A stretch of 64,000 nucleotides of DNA from Gynurincola endophyticus. Lineage in GTDB: Bacteria; Bacteroidota; Bacteroidia; Chitinophagales; Chitinophagaceae. Shown piece by piece: positions 18,800 to 28,364 of this stretch. Location of the stretch: NCBI RefSeq assembly GCF_003991195.1, contig NZ_RCWL01000001.1, forward strand, positions 248,001 through 312,000. Reading direction: 5' to 3'. The first letter of the stretch is position 1; each line of letters starts with the position of its first letter. The notes beneath the pieces are model-generated. The model made no database searches. It saw only the letters and a list, made by a program, of their open reading frames with translations, and was not told the DNA's origin. The translations under genes and the position numbers were made by a program.

Positions 18800-19960
18800 A
18801 TGAGCGTACGACTATTACAAGGTGAAGCTATTTTTGATGGAAAAAACCTCTTACCAGGTGATTTTGTGCTGGTTGTAAACGAAAATGGTGAAATTTCAGA
18901 CCTCCGGCCAGCTAAAAACGAGGATCAAAATATTGAAAAATGGCCCGGAATACTCGTTCCGGGAATGGTGAATACCCATTGCCATCTTGAGTTGAGTCAT
19001 ATGAAAGGTGTGGTTCCCCGAAATACAGGAATGGTAAATTTTTTACTCACTATTGTACAGCAACGGGTAGCTGAGCAGGCGGATATCCTCAAAGCCGCAG
19101 GTGATGCCGCTCAAATTATGTTTGATCAGGGTATCAGTGTGGTGGGAGATATTTGTAATACAGGTATTATTCAGACAATTGCCCGAAAAAGCCCTTTAAG
19201 GTTCTATCACTTTGTGGAAGTGATTGGTTTTGATCCTTCAGTAGCTGAAAACCGCTTCAACTTCTGCCGCAATATTGCCGACGGGTACAGTACTTTTTCG
19301 CCGAGTTCAGTTGTGCCACATGCTCCTTACTCCGTTTCACCAACACTTTATCAGCTGATCAATCAGCAGATAGATAGCAGCGTTTTAAGTATTCATCATG
19401 CTGAGAGTAAAGCTGAGCAGGATTTTTTCAGAAAACGCGAAAGTGACTTCGATCGCTTACATCAGTTCATTAAAACAGATCTTAGTCAGCATATTGTTGC
19501 AGAAAATGCTTCCAGTGTAAGAAGTTTTTTATCCCGTTTTACTAATAAAAAGATATTACTGGTTCATAATGTAACTATTAGCGAAGCCGACCTGATTTAT
19601 ATCCGGGAACTCGAAAAAGAAAATAACCTGGAAGTGTATTTCGCTATTTGTATCCGCGCCAATGAATACATTGGAAACGGCTTTCCGGATATAGAACTTT
19701 TATTCAGGTACTACCCCGACAGAATCACCATCGGAACCGATAGCCTGGCATCGAATGAAGATGTAAACTTAATGCACGAATTAATTTTATTAAAGAAATT
19801 ATATCCGGCTATCACTGACCTGCAGTGGTTAAAAACTATTACGATTCAAGGTGCCAAAGCGTTGAACTATGATCAACAATTCGGTAGTTTCGAAACCGGT
19901 AAAAAACCCGGAATAGTATATGTAAATTTTGATCAGATGAGATCGGAACGAATTATTTAA
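18800..19960 (+). CDS. metal-dependent amidohydrolase / deaminase
   Basis: From ATG 18800 this gives 386 residues; GTG 18791 is an alternative. It is a TIM-barrel amidohydrolase. HxH is seen in NTHCHLELSHMKG, then HAPYSVSP, IHHAESKAEQDF, LVHNV and the metal Asp in IGTDSLASNED. The layout matches the S-adenosylhomocysteine/aminodeoxyfutalosine deaminase branch. A role in menaquinone or purine metabolism is possible, but the substrate cannot be read from sequence. It overlaps the convergent recO by four bases. Confidence 0.85.
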   Translation: MSVRLLQGEAIFDGKNLLPGDFVLVVNENGEISDLRPAKNEDQNIEKWPGILVPGMVNTHCHLELSHMKGVVPRNTGMVNFLLTIVQQRVAEQADILKAAGDAAQIMFDQGISVVGDICNTGIIQTIARKSPLRFYHFVEVIGFDPSVAENRFNFCRNIADGYSTFSPSSVVPHAPYSVSPTLYQLINQQIDSSVLSIHHAESKAEQDFFRKRESDFDRLHQFIKTDLSQHIVAENASSVRSFLSRFTNKKILLVHNVTISEADLIYIRELEKENNLEVYFAICIRANEYIGNGFPDIELLFRYYPDRITIGTDSLASNEDVNLMHELILLKKLYPAITDLQWLKTITIQGAKALNYDQQFGSFETGKKPGIVYVNFDQMRSERII

Positions 19961-20697
19961 GAAAGTACTTCTTTTAAAATCGGTAATGTTTTGAGCGTGC
20001 CGAAATCAGAAAAATGAATCTGGTAAAACTGCTGTATAGATTGAAGCAGATAACCTCTCACTTCTTTCGACATTTTAACAGCTCCGATCTTCTCCACCGC
20101 GTCAGTATCTAATATTTGTAAAAGATATTGAGTAATAGGTGGTGCAATAAATTGTGGGTGAATAGGATGCTCTTCTACGAATTGTGCTTCTGCAAGATCA
20201 AAATATTGTTGAGGATTTCCCTCCTGATGTAAAAGACTGAAGCCATAGTGATGCATCAGGTGCAATGCAAAAAAAATAGGAAAATTTGCAGTGATCCATT
20301 CATCACCTTCATCGAGCGAAATAAATGAGTTTTCTATAAAGTAGAATAATTCAGGATTGGCTTCGGGTTGTTTTAAAGTTTTTTGCAAAAGCTCAATGGC
20401 GAATAAGGCTGCTGCATTTTTGATAATATTAAAATAGATATTCTGGTAGAGGTGATCCCATTTAAGGTCTTTTACTCTCTGTAAGTTTTTTTGTTCCTGA
20501 TGATATACCACCAGATCAAGTATGGCTGCTGGTTGTAATAGATTTGCCTTTGAACTTGCTTTTTTTTGTTCCACTCTTACTCCGTTAATGAGATATGATT
20601 GCACACCGAATAGTTCCGTGTATATAGATGTAATTACACTGGTTTCGCCATATTTGGTGGAGCGCAAAACGATTCCTTTTGTTTTAAACAAACTCAT
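19957..20697 (-). CDS. recO: DNA repair protein RecO
   Basis: This 246-residue protein has the N-terminal OB-fold pattern (KTKGIVLRSTKYGETSVITS) and a helical C-terminal half, as in RecO. It loads RecA on SSB-coated DNA with RecR. It starts one base after the end of the PorZ-like gene (coordinates share 20697), so the two are translationally coupled and the order is porZ then recO. Confidence 0.92.
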   Translation of the reverse strand: MSLFKTKGIVLRSTKYGETSVITSIYTELFGVQSYLINGVRVEQKKASSKANLLQPAAILDLVVYHQEQKNLQRVKDLKWDHLYQNIYFNIIKNAAALFAIELLQKTLKQPEANPELFYFIENSFISLDEGDEWITANFPIFFALHLMHHYGFSLLHQEGNPQQYFDLAEAQFVEEHPIHPQFIAPPITQYLLQILDTDAVEKIGAVKMSKEVRGYLLQSIQQFYQIHFSDFGTLKTLPILKEVLS

Positions 20698-22823
20698 CAG
20701 GGGGTAAAAAATATTTTTGTTTGGTACGATTTGCCCGTTCTTTCATCAATTATTACTGCAATATACACTCCGGTGGTGATTTTTTCATTGTTAAAATACC
20801 ATACTAACTGACTGCCGGTTGCTTTAAGCGTTTTTATCAGTTGCCCATTAACGGATAATATTTTTACAGTGGCATTTTCCGGAATATTTCTGATCGCTAC
20901 GTTTCGTTGTGTATTGAATGAAACCGGATTTGGATAAACCAAAGGAGATACACCGGAAGGAGATAGGTTTTCAGCAGCTTGTCTGAGCATTGAAAGTCCA
21001 TATTCCGTATTGCAAATAAGTAATCCGTTTGAATGGTCAATTTTAATCTGGTTGATCCGGTTACTTAAAATACCGCTATTGTTTTTATTATAGTATTGTG
21101 CAATAGCGGTTACAGCAGCATCTATTAGAAATAATCCGTTGTTGGTGGCCACCCACTTTCTGTTAGCTGCATCTATAGCTATATCGTTTACAGTTTCTCC
21201 GGCCAGCAAGCGGTAACCTGCACTGTTTGATGCGATCAGCGGCGGTGTAAACGAACAGGAGGTGGAACTATTGAGTATTTCATGGCTACAGGGAAGATAA
21301 GCTAAACCATCGTCGGTGCCTACCCATATAATTCCTGAATTATCCGCAGTAACCGAGCGAATATTATTATTATAAATGGAATAACTTCCGGAACCGGAGG
21401 TAAAGTGTTTGATAACATCGTCTTCTGTTGCAGTAGTATTCCGGTGATTATACATCCATAAGCCATTGTTGGCTGTAGCAATCCATTGATTGAAATACTG
21501 GTCTACATAAAAAGCCTGAATGTTATTAATATCACTTATCGGAAGTGTATATGATTTCCATTCGTGACTGGCGGTCAGTGTCCATAAATTATTAGTAATA
21601 CCTTTTGTGATGATATGAATGCCCTTATCAGGGCTGATAGCAGCAGTTATTATTTCATTCGTGAACGGATAGACAACTATTTTTGATTGGTTGCCGGTTT
21701 GTATACGCAAAGAGTCTTTCTGAAATAAACTCACTGCCTGGTTGTAAGCAGATAATAAACGACTTAATGGGTTCGTTAACAAGATTTTCCATTCATTATT
21801 GAAATTGGTTTGGAAAAGCTCATGCTGCGCGTTGACTAATATAGAAGATTGCTGAAGTGCAATGTCTTTTGCCGGATAAGCGATAGGGTAATTGAATGGA
21901 AAACGTTCGATGCCTTGCTGGTTACCGGCTAATAAACTTTGTTTACTTAAGAAATACCATGTTTGTTGGAAAAATAAAAAATCGATTATATCGTCAGTGG
22001 TTGTAAACTGAAAAACTATCTCTGTTACCTGACCAGACTGGTCGATTTGATGAATCCGGTAATCGTTGTGGTCTTTAACCAAAAAATAAACAATATCGGA
22101 TTGCCGATGGGGCTGTATGATATTTCCGGTGGAAACCTGGTAAATTGTGTCAATTGATCCCCAATTGAAAAGGGCAATGCTGTTTGAGTCGTATAAGAAT
22201 AACCGCTGATTGGTAAAGATAGCTTTTTCGTATGGGTGGATATAAGTCTCTGCAGTAGACAGAGGTATTGACATCAGACGATAAGGTGTTGAAACAAATA
22301 GTTTGTTATTGAAGAAGAAGCTTGATTGATAAACATCGGGAAGTGGAATGGTTTCAGTAAACACGCCGTTCCGAATATCCAGAACAATCAGTTGTTGATC
22401 GGTGGTAATATAAGCGAGTTGTGCTGAAAAGTGAATATGGTTTACCTTTTTGTTATCAAATTGAGTATTTACTTCCCAATCATAGACGGTTTTCGTTTGA
22501 TTGTCATCAATAATATCAATTCGCCCGCTATTATAAACAACTACGATTTTGTTCAGTGTAGGATGCAGTGCAAAGTATTGGATTCCGGCATCCGATAAAA
22601 AATTTGTTTTGTTAATGTAGTTAAATGTCTTTGTTTCCGGAGTGAAATTTACCAATGAAGAAGGGCTGCTCCACCAGATATTATTAGCAGAATTTTGGAG
22701 TTGTGCCGCAGCATAGGGGTGTGATAATTGCATCCACTGGTCTATGGCTATTGATTGTGCCCAACTACTAAAAGAGTAGAAAAACAGGGCACAAACGAAG
22801 AATAGATGGTGAAATTTTATCAT
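20697..22823 (-). CDS. porZ: probable T9SS component PorZ (two propellers plus C-terminal domain)
   Basis: This 708-residue exported protein has a signal peptide (cleavage near SSWAQ), many beta-propeller-type repeats (NGLWMYNHRN, IWVGTDDGLAYLP, KWVATNNGLFLID), and a type A T9SS sorting domain beginning VYPNPVSF near residue 630. PorZ helps attach T9SS cargo to the surface through A-LPS in Porphyromonas. The size, propeller content, sorting domain and coupling to recO fit PorZ. It could instead be a generic propeller protein carrying a sorting signal. Confidence 0.7.
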   Translation of the reverse strand: MIKFHHLFFVCALFFYSFSSWAQSIAIDQWMQLSHPYAAAQLQNSANNIWWSSPSSLVNFTPETKTFNYINKTNFLSDAGIQYFALHPTLNKIVVVYNSGRIDIIDDNQTKTVYDWEVNTQFDNKKVNHIHFSAQLAYITTDQQLIVLDIRNGVFTETIPLPDVYQSSFFFNNKLFVSTPYRLMSIPLSTAETYIHPYEKAIFTNQRLFLYDSNSIALFNWGSIDTIYQVSTGNIIQPHRQSDIVYFLVKDHNDYRIHQIDQSGQVTEIVFQFTTTDDIIDFLFFQQTWYFLSKQSLLAGNQQGIERFPFNYPIAYPAKDIALQQSSILVNAQHELFQTNFNNEWKILLTNPLSRLLSAYNQAVSLFQKDSLRIQTGNQSKIVVYPFTNEIITAAISPDKGIHIITKGITNNLWTLTASHEWKSYTLPISDINNIQAFYVDQYFNQWIATANNGLWMYNHRNTTATEDDVIKHFTSGSGSYSIYNNNIRSVTADNSGIIWVGTDDGLAYLPCSHEILNSSTSCSFTPPLIASNSAGYRLLAGETVNDIAIDAANRKWVATNNGLFLIDAAVTAIAQYYNKNNSGILSNRINQIKIDHSNGLLICNTEYGLSMLRQAAENLSPSGVSPLVYPNPVSFNTQRNVAIRNIPENATVKILSVNGQLIKTLKATGSQLVWYFNNEKITTGVYIAVIIDERTGKSYQTKIFFTP

Positions 22824-22942
22824 AGATTGAATTTACAAAATTTGACAGTTCAGTGGAAAACCATTGAAAAAAGTACCAAAATAGTTTCAAATTAAGTTTC
22901 TTTGCGCTAATATTTTATCATTCGCAATAATTATTCAGCAAT

Positions 22943-25288
22943 ATGTGGGAAAGCGTTGCAAGGTTTATTTTAAAGTTTAGATGGGTTTTAGTGACCATTC
23001 TTATTGCCGTTACAGCTGTGTTAGGTTTTTATGCGGCAAAGGTAGAATTGAGTTATGAATATACCAGAGCTGTACCGACAGATAATCCTAAATATATCGC
23101 CTATCAGGAATTTCTGAAGCAATTCGGACAAGACGGAACCATGATGGTGGTGGGTGTTCAAACAGAAGACTTCTTCAATGAAAAAGTTTTCAATGAATAT
23201 TTGAAGCTGGCCGGTGAGATGAAAGAAATAAAGGGTGTTGAAGATGTGTTACAAGTTGGAATGGCAATTAATCTGGTAAAGGATTCTGCCTCTGACCAGA
23301 TAGTGCCACAGCAGATATTCTCTAAGGAATCAATGACGCAGGCTGCAATTGACAGTGCGGCTGAAATTTTTAAAACACTTCCTTTTTATCAGGGGCTTCT
23401 TTATAATCAGAATACTAATGCCTATCTGATGGGTGTTACTGTAAATAAGAATGTTCTCAACTCAAAGTCAAGAGATACGATCATTCCTGCGATTTTGCAA
23501 ACAGCTGACAAGTTTGGCAAAGCTACAGGACTAGAAGTTTATTATAGCGGGATGCCACATATCAGAACGAGTATGGCCTTAAAGATTCAATCGGAAATGA
23601 AATGGTTTCTGATAGGGTCTATCATCCTTAGTGCTATTTTGCTGATGTTTTCTTTCAGAAGCATCAGTGCAATGTTAATGTCATTGGCAGTGGTGATTAT
23701 CGGAGTAATATGGAGTTTGGGAACACTGGTATTGATGGGATACAAGATATCACTATTGACGGCACTGATTCCTCCTTTAGTGGTTGTAATTGGTATTCCT
23801 AATTGTATATATTTTTTAAATAAATATCATACGGCTTTTAATGCTACTCCTTCGGATATGCCTGATCAGGCTAGAAAGGAACTGGCTTTGCATAATATGA
23901 TCAGCAAAATGGGCGTAGTAACCTTATTTTGTAATATTGCCGCTGCCATTGGTTTTGCTGTATTTGCACTAACGAAAAGTGAAATTCTGAATGAATTCGG
24001 ATTGGTGGCAGGAATTAATATTATGGGATTGTTTTTCATCTCTATCATCTTCATCCCGGCTGTATTAAGTTTATTGGCAGCGCCCAAGCCAAAACACACC
24101 AAATACTTACAGAATAAACCGATCAATGCTTTTTTAAATAGTTTGGAACGCTGGGCATTGAATAAACAGGCTTTGATTTATACAGTTACAGGAGTTGTGG
24201 TGATCGCGTCAATTATAGGTATGTTCAGGTTAAAAGCAGAAGGTTTTATTGTAGACGATTTACCTAAAACGGATAAGATTTATACGGACTTGAAATTCTT
24301 TGAATCGAACTTTAAAGGTGTAATGCCTTTAGAAATCGTGGTAGATACCAAACGGAAAAATGGATTGAGAATAAACCCGCTGCAAACTTTTGAGCGTATT
24401 GATTCTTTGTCGGCTTTTATTGCTGCAAAACCAGAATTTGCCCGTCCTTTATCAATTGTTGAAGGATTAAAGTTTGTGCGTCAGGCTTATTACGAAGGAG
24501 ATGAAAACTTTTATGCAATTCCGAATAGCTTTGATGTAGCCTTTTTGGCGAGGTATTTAAATATGAAAGGAGATGGAGCCGGAGATAACAGTTTCAATAA
24601 GATTGTGGCAACTTTCATGGATAGTACCAGGCAAAGAGCAAGAATAAGTGTGAATACGGCCGATGTGGGTAGTGTACGCTTGCCGATTCTGATTGATGAA
24701 ATCAAAACGAAAAGTGATCAGTTATTCGATACAGCAAAGTATGATATTACTTATACGGGTTCAACAGTCACGTTTCTGGAAGGATCTACTTTTATCATCA
24801 ATGGTTTAAAGGAATCTATATTCTGGGCTTTTCTATTGATTACTTTATGTATGCTGTATTTGTTCAAATCGTTTAAAATATTGATTTGTTCTTTACTTCC
24901 GAACGTTGTTCCTTTATTAATTACAGCAGGAGTGATGGGATGGGTTGGTGTTGCGTTAAAACCGTCTACCGTCATTGTCTTTTCTGTAGCACTTGGAATA
25001 GCCATTGATATAACAATCCGGTTCCTTGTCAATTATAAACAGGAATTATCCAATAAAAATGCTTCAGCGGTAGATATTGTGGTGGCAACCATTCATAATA
25101 CAGGAATAAGTATTATTTATACTTCTTTAGTGTTAATTGCAGGGTTTGTTATCTTCTGCTTCAGCGATTTCGGTGGTATCAAGTCTTTAGGATGGTTAAC
25201 CTCGCTCACATTAGTGTTGGCTACTTTAACGAATCTGATATTCTTACCAACTTTGTTACTGATGTTAGTTAGAAAAAAAGGAAAATAG
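22943..25288 (+). CDS. RND/MMPL-family membrane permease
   Basis: This 781-residue inner-membrane protein has the duplicated RND layout: one N-terminal helix, an extracytoplasmic domain, five helices at about residues 220-380, a further helix near 410-430, a second large loop, and five helices at about 630-775. It includes the sterol-sensing-like segment. MMPL and HpnN-type members export lipids or hydrophobic compounds, and the substrate here is unknown. No membrane-fusion or outer-membrane partner is adjacent. It is followed by a long terminator. Confidence 0.88.
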   Translation: MWESVARFILKFRWVLVTILIAVTAVLGFYAAKVELSYEYTRAVPTDNPKYIAYQEFLKQFGQDGTMMVVGVQTEDFFNEKVFNEYLKLAGEMKEIKGVEDVLQVGMAINLVKDSASDQIVPQQIFSKESMTQAAIDSAAEIFKTLPFYQGLLYNQNTNAYLMGVTVNKNVLNSKSRDTIIPAILQTADKFGKATGLEVYYSGMPHIRTSMALKIQSEMKWFLIGSIILSAILLMFSFRSISAMLMSLAVVIIGVIWSLGTLVLMGYKISLLTALIPPLVVVIGIPNCIYFLNKYHTAFNATPSDMPDQARKELALHNMISKMGVVTLFCNIAAAIGFAVFALTKSEILNEFGLVAGINIMGLFFISIIFIPAVLSLLAAPKPKHTKYLQNKPINAFLNSLERWALNKQALIYTVTGVVVIASIIGMFRLKAEGFIVDDLPKTDKIYTDLKFFESNFKGVMPLEIVVDTKRKNGLRINPLQTFERIDSLSAFIAAKPEFARPLSIVEGLKFVRQAYYEGDENFYAIPNSFDVAFLARYLNMKGDGAGDNSFNKIVATFMDSTRQRARISVNTADVGSVRLPILIDEIKTKSDQLFDTAKYDITYTGSTVTFLEGSTFIINGLKESIFWAFLLITLCMLYLFKSFKILICSLLPNVVPLLITAGVMGWVGVALKPSTVIVFSVALGIAIDITIRFLVNYKQELSNKNASAVDIVVATIHNTGISIIYTSLVLIAGFVIFCFSDFGGIKSLGWLTSLTLVLATLTNLIFLPTLLLMLVRKKGK

Positions 25289-25303
25289 TACAATATATTC
25301 ATC

Positions 25304-25348
25304 ATAAGAAAAGCCCTCCCTGATACTATCAGGGAGGGCTTTTCTTAT
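25304..25348. terminator. bidirectional terminator with a 20-bp stem
   Basis: A perfect 20-bp stem encloses a five-base loop (TACTA), with GC-rich core and A/T ends. It serves the permease gene on the plus strand and the TlpA-like gene on the minus strand. Confidence 0.92.
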
Positions 25349-25423
25349 ATAAGTGTCTTTATTAAGCAGAATAATAGTGTTACAATAACCGGTTTACGGG
25401 TATCCTGCTTATTATAGGATGAG

Positions 25424-26608
25424 TTAGTTTAATAATTCTTTTAGTTTTCTTTGTAATAAGTCGCCGGTTAAGTTTTCTGCTACTACTGTTCCTTCCGGAT
25501 TAATCAAAACGTTGTAAGGAATTGCCTGAAATCTGAAAACTCTTACTGCTTCGCTATTCCAGAATGCCAGATCACTCATTTGAGGCCAGTTTAACTTATC
25601 ATCCTGAATTGCTTTAATCCATTCTTCTTTTGATTTGTCGAGTGAAACACCGAGTACAGTAAAGTTTTTATCTCTGTAGGTGGAATAAGCTTTTACTATA
25701 TTGGGATTCTCCATTCTGCAGGGATAACACCAGCTGGCCCAGAAATCAATCAATACCCATTTGCCTCTGAATTGTTCGATAGACATTTTGTTGTTGTTCG
25801 GATCGAGCATTGTCAGGTTGGGCACTTTTACTCCTACCCATGCGCCTTGCTGGGCATTCAGTTGTTGCTGCATGTTTTCATTTTGCTCTTTGAACTGGAA
25901 ATAAGATCTTTTTAATTGATCAATTTGTGCATTGTTCGGAAACTTCTGATCTATTTTGGCCAGCGTTTCTTCAAATTTCGATTGCTCAAAAAGACGTGCA
26001 GCTCTTCCTAATATAAAAATGCTGATAATAGGGTTATTACTTTCGTTAATTGATTTCTCTAAAAATTGAGAAAAAGAAGCTAACTGAAGATTTTTCTTTT
26101 CAGTTGCAGCTATTTGTACTGCATCGCTTGCTCCAAATTGCTTCAGACTGTCAAGTGTAATCAGACTATTTTCTAATGCAATATCGTGCTGGGAATAAGA
26201 TACCAGAAAATTACAAAGCTGTTGTGATAAAGGTGACCCTTCTATCGAGTAAAATACGTCTGCTTTTAAGTCAATATTAATACTTAGCTTTTCTACGTCG
26301 TTGATTAACGGAATAACCGGTCCGTTTTCAATCACGATATCATAAATACCTTCTTCTGTAGTACTTCCTTTGAGCGTGAAGGTTTTTGTTTGTTCGTTAA
26401 AGGAAATGGAATCCAGTTGTACAGGTTCTGCGTTTGCATTCGTAGGAATGCTATATAAAAATGCTTTATACTGATCGCTGTTATTAAAAGGTCTTAATTC
26501 TTCCAGGTTATTGATTGTTACGTTCACTTCAAATGGCTTGGAGAGGTCGTTCTGACAACCTGCAAAGGTGATCCATAGGAGGCAAACGAATGCGGTAAGT
26601 TTATTCAT
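25424..26608 (-). CDS. TlpA-family thiol-disulfide lipoprotein with DUF4369
   Basis: This 394-residue protein has a lipobox (ITFAGCQND), so it is membrane-anchored in the periplasm. The N-terminal half resembles the DUF4369 beta-rich domain common in Bacteroidota. The C-terminal thioredoxin domain has the redox motif FWASWCYPCRMENPN. It likely reduces or shuffles disulfides of exported proteins; no cytochrome-maturation genes are adjacent. It follows gatB by three bases and is probably transcribed with it. Confidence 0.9.
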   Translation of the reverse strand: MNKLTAFVCLLWITFAGCQNDLSKPFEVNVTINNLEELRPFNNSDQYKAFLYSIPTNANAEPVQLDSISFNEQTKTFTLKGSTTEEGIYDIVIENGPVIPLINDVEKLSINIDLKADVFYSIEGSPLSQQLCNFLVSYSQHDIALENSLITLDSLKQFGASDAVQIAATEKKNLQLASFSQFLEKSINESNNPIISIFILGRAARLFEQSKFEETLAKIDQKFPNNAQIDQLKRSYFQFKEQNENMQQQLNAQQGAWVGVKVPNLTMLDPNNNKMSIEQFRGKWVLIDFWASWCYPCRMENPNIVKAYSTYRDKNFTVLGVSLDKSKEEWIKAIQDDKLNWPQMSDLAFWNSEAVRVFRFQAIPYNVLINPEGTVVAENLTGDLLQRKLKELLN

Positions 26609-26611
26609 ACA

Positions 26612-28066
26612 TTATGATTGTAATTTTCTAAGAAGGATTTCATTGGTTATTTTAGGATCTGCTTTTCCTTTCGAGATTTTTTTCACTTCACCCATAAACA
26701 AACCAATCAGTCCTTTTTTCCCTTTTTGATACTCTTTCACTTTTTCCGGCAATTGAGTTAAAACCTGATCAACCCATTGTTCAATGCTGGATGAGTCAGA
26801 ATTTTGTTCGAGGTTTAAACTGGATATCAGGTTTTCAACAGTTGCATTTGGTTCATTCAACAAAGCAGAAAACAGTTTGGTTGATGCGATTGAAAAATTA
26901 ATCTTTCCTTTTTCAATCCACTCTACGATTTCTGCAATTTTTTGTGGTGCAATTGGAAAATTCTGAATCGAACTGTTTTGTTCGTTTAAATAGGATTTAA
27001 TCGGTCCGGCAATCCAGTTTGCAATGCCTTTGTATTGATTGGTAAACTGAATACTTTGTTCAAAGAAATGAGCAATTTCCTTTTCCTCGGTTAACAGGTT
27101 GGCATCATACTCATTCAAACCTAATTGATTCACGTACCTGAGTGAACGTTGCATGGAGAGTTCGGGTAAATTCTTACGGATTTCTTCCAGCAACTCATCT
27201 TTTACTATAAATGGGGTGAGATCGGGGTCAGCGAAATAACGGTAGTCATTGGCGTCTTCTTTGGTGCGTAACTCGAATGTTGTTCCGTTATTGGCATCAA
27301 AGCTTCTGGTTTGTTGTATTACGGTATTGCCCGATTCAATAATTTCTATTAATCTTTTAGCTTCAAACTCTATCGCCTTTTTTACATTTCGGATAGAGTT
27401 CAGGTTTTTTACTTCAACTTTTGTTCCCAGTTGTGTAGCTCCTTTTAAGCGAACACTCACATTCGCATCGCAACGCATACTTCCTTCTTCCATATTGCCG
27501 TCGCATACGTCGAGATATCTGAGACGTTTTCTCAATTCTGTCAGGTAGGCGTAAGCCTCCTCTCCGGAATGTAAATCAGGCTCCGTTACGATCTCTATCA
27601 ATGGTACTCCGGCACGGTTGTAGTCAATACAGGTATAATCTTCTTCGATATCGTGAATACTCTTTCCTGCATCTTCTTCCAGATGAATGCGGTTGAGTTG
27701 AATATTTCTGGCATTTTCACCCGGTACCTGAATGTTTACCCAGCCTCCTACACAAATAGGAGTAGTATGTTGCGATAATTGGTATCCTTTCGGTAAATCG
27801 GGATAAAAATAATTTTTACGGGCAAAGTAATTCAGGCGGGTAATTTCACAGTTACAGGCTAAGCCCATTTTGATTGCATGACTGATGGCCTGCTCATTTA
27901 ATTTTGGTAATGTTCCCGGATGGGCAAGTGTGATAGGACTAATATGTGTGTTAGGATCTGCACCAAAACTTGTTGCATCTCCCGAGAACAGTTTTGATTT
28001 TGTAAGTAGTTGAGCGTGAACTTCCAATCCTATTACTAACTCATATTTTCCATAGTCTATCGACAT
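26612..28066 (-). CDS. gatB: Asp-tRNA(Asn)/Glu-tRNA(Gln) amidotransferase subunit B
   Basis: This 484-residue protein begins YELVIGLEVHAQL, and has YFYPDLPKGYQLSQ, the RxGVPLIEIVTEPD segment and the family signature MRCDANVSVR. It transamidates mischarged tRNAs together with GatA and GatC, which are not in the window. The C-terminal tail domain (YqeY-like) is present at about 400-484, so the subunit is full length. Confidence 0.96.
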   Translation of the reverse strand: MSIDYGKYELVIGLEVHAQLLTKSKLFSGDATSFGADPNTHISPITLAHPGTLPKLNEQAISHAIKMGLACNCEITRLNYFARKNYFYPDLPKGYQLSQHTTPICVGGWVNIQVPGENARNIQLNRIHLEEDAGKSIHDIEEDYTCIDYNRAGVPLIEIVTEPDLHSGEEAYAYLTELRKRLRYLDVCDGNMEEGSMRCDANVSVRLKGATQLGTKVEVKNLNSIRNVKKAIEFEAKRLIEIIESGNTVIQQTRSFDANNGTTFELRTKEDANDYRYFADPDLTPFIVKDELLEEIRKNLPELSMQRSLRYVNQLGLNEYDANLLTEEKEIAHFFEQSIQFTNQYKGIANWIAGPIKSYLNEQNSSIQNFPIAPQKIAEIVEWIEKGKINFSIASTKLFSALLNEPNATVENLISSLNLEQNSDSSSIEQWVDQVLTQLPEKVKEYQKGKKGLIGLFMGEVKKISKGKADPKITNEILLRKLQS

Positions 28067-28104
28067 GCGCTAAGATATTACTCGATATAAAAACATTTGT
28101 GGTG

Positions 28105-28112
28105 CAAAAGTA
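28105..28112 (-). promoter_or_regulatory. candidate -7 element TACTTTTG for gatB
   Basis: A minus-strand TAnnTTTG match 39 bases before the gatB start. Confidence 0.4.
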
Positions 28113-28201
28113 CCTTAAAAAAATGATGAAATCAGTAAGATTTATTAAAAAAGCATCAATGGTTTCTGGGCATTTTTAATAAAAATTCAATAATCATTTT
28201 A

Positions 28202-28253
28202 AATGATCTTTTCATGTGTGCTTCCTTTTGTTTTTGGAAGCGATTTGATCATT
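28202..28253. repeat. nested inverted repeat between gatB and the M28 gene
   Basis: Outer arms AATGATC/GATCATT and inner arms GCTTCC/GGAAGC give a two-step hairpin. It lies in a gap of about 298 bases with no gene. It could be a terminator remnant, a regulatory leader or nothing. Confidence 0.4.
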
Positions 28254-28364
28254 ATCAATTTGCTGAAAGTGTCGATTTCTTATACGTGTTAAATATAATA
28301 GATACAGACTTTACTTTCATTCTATTATAACGCCTAAACTACCGGTTCTGGTACTTGCGACAGG

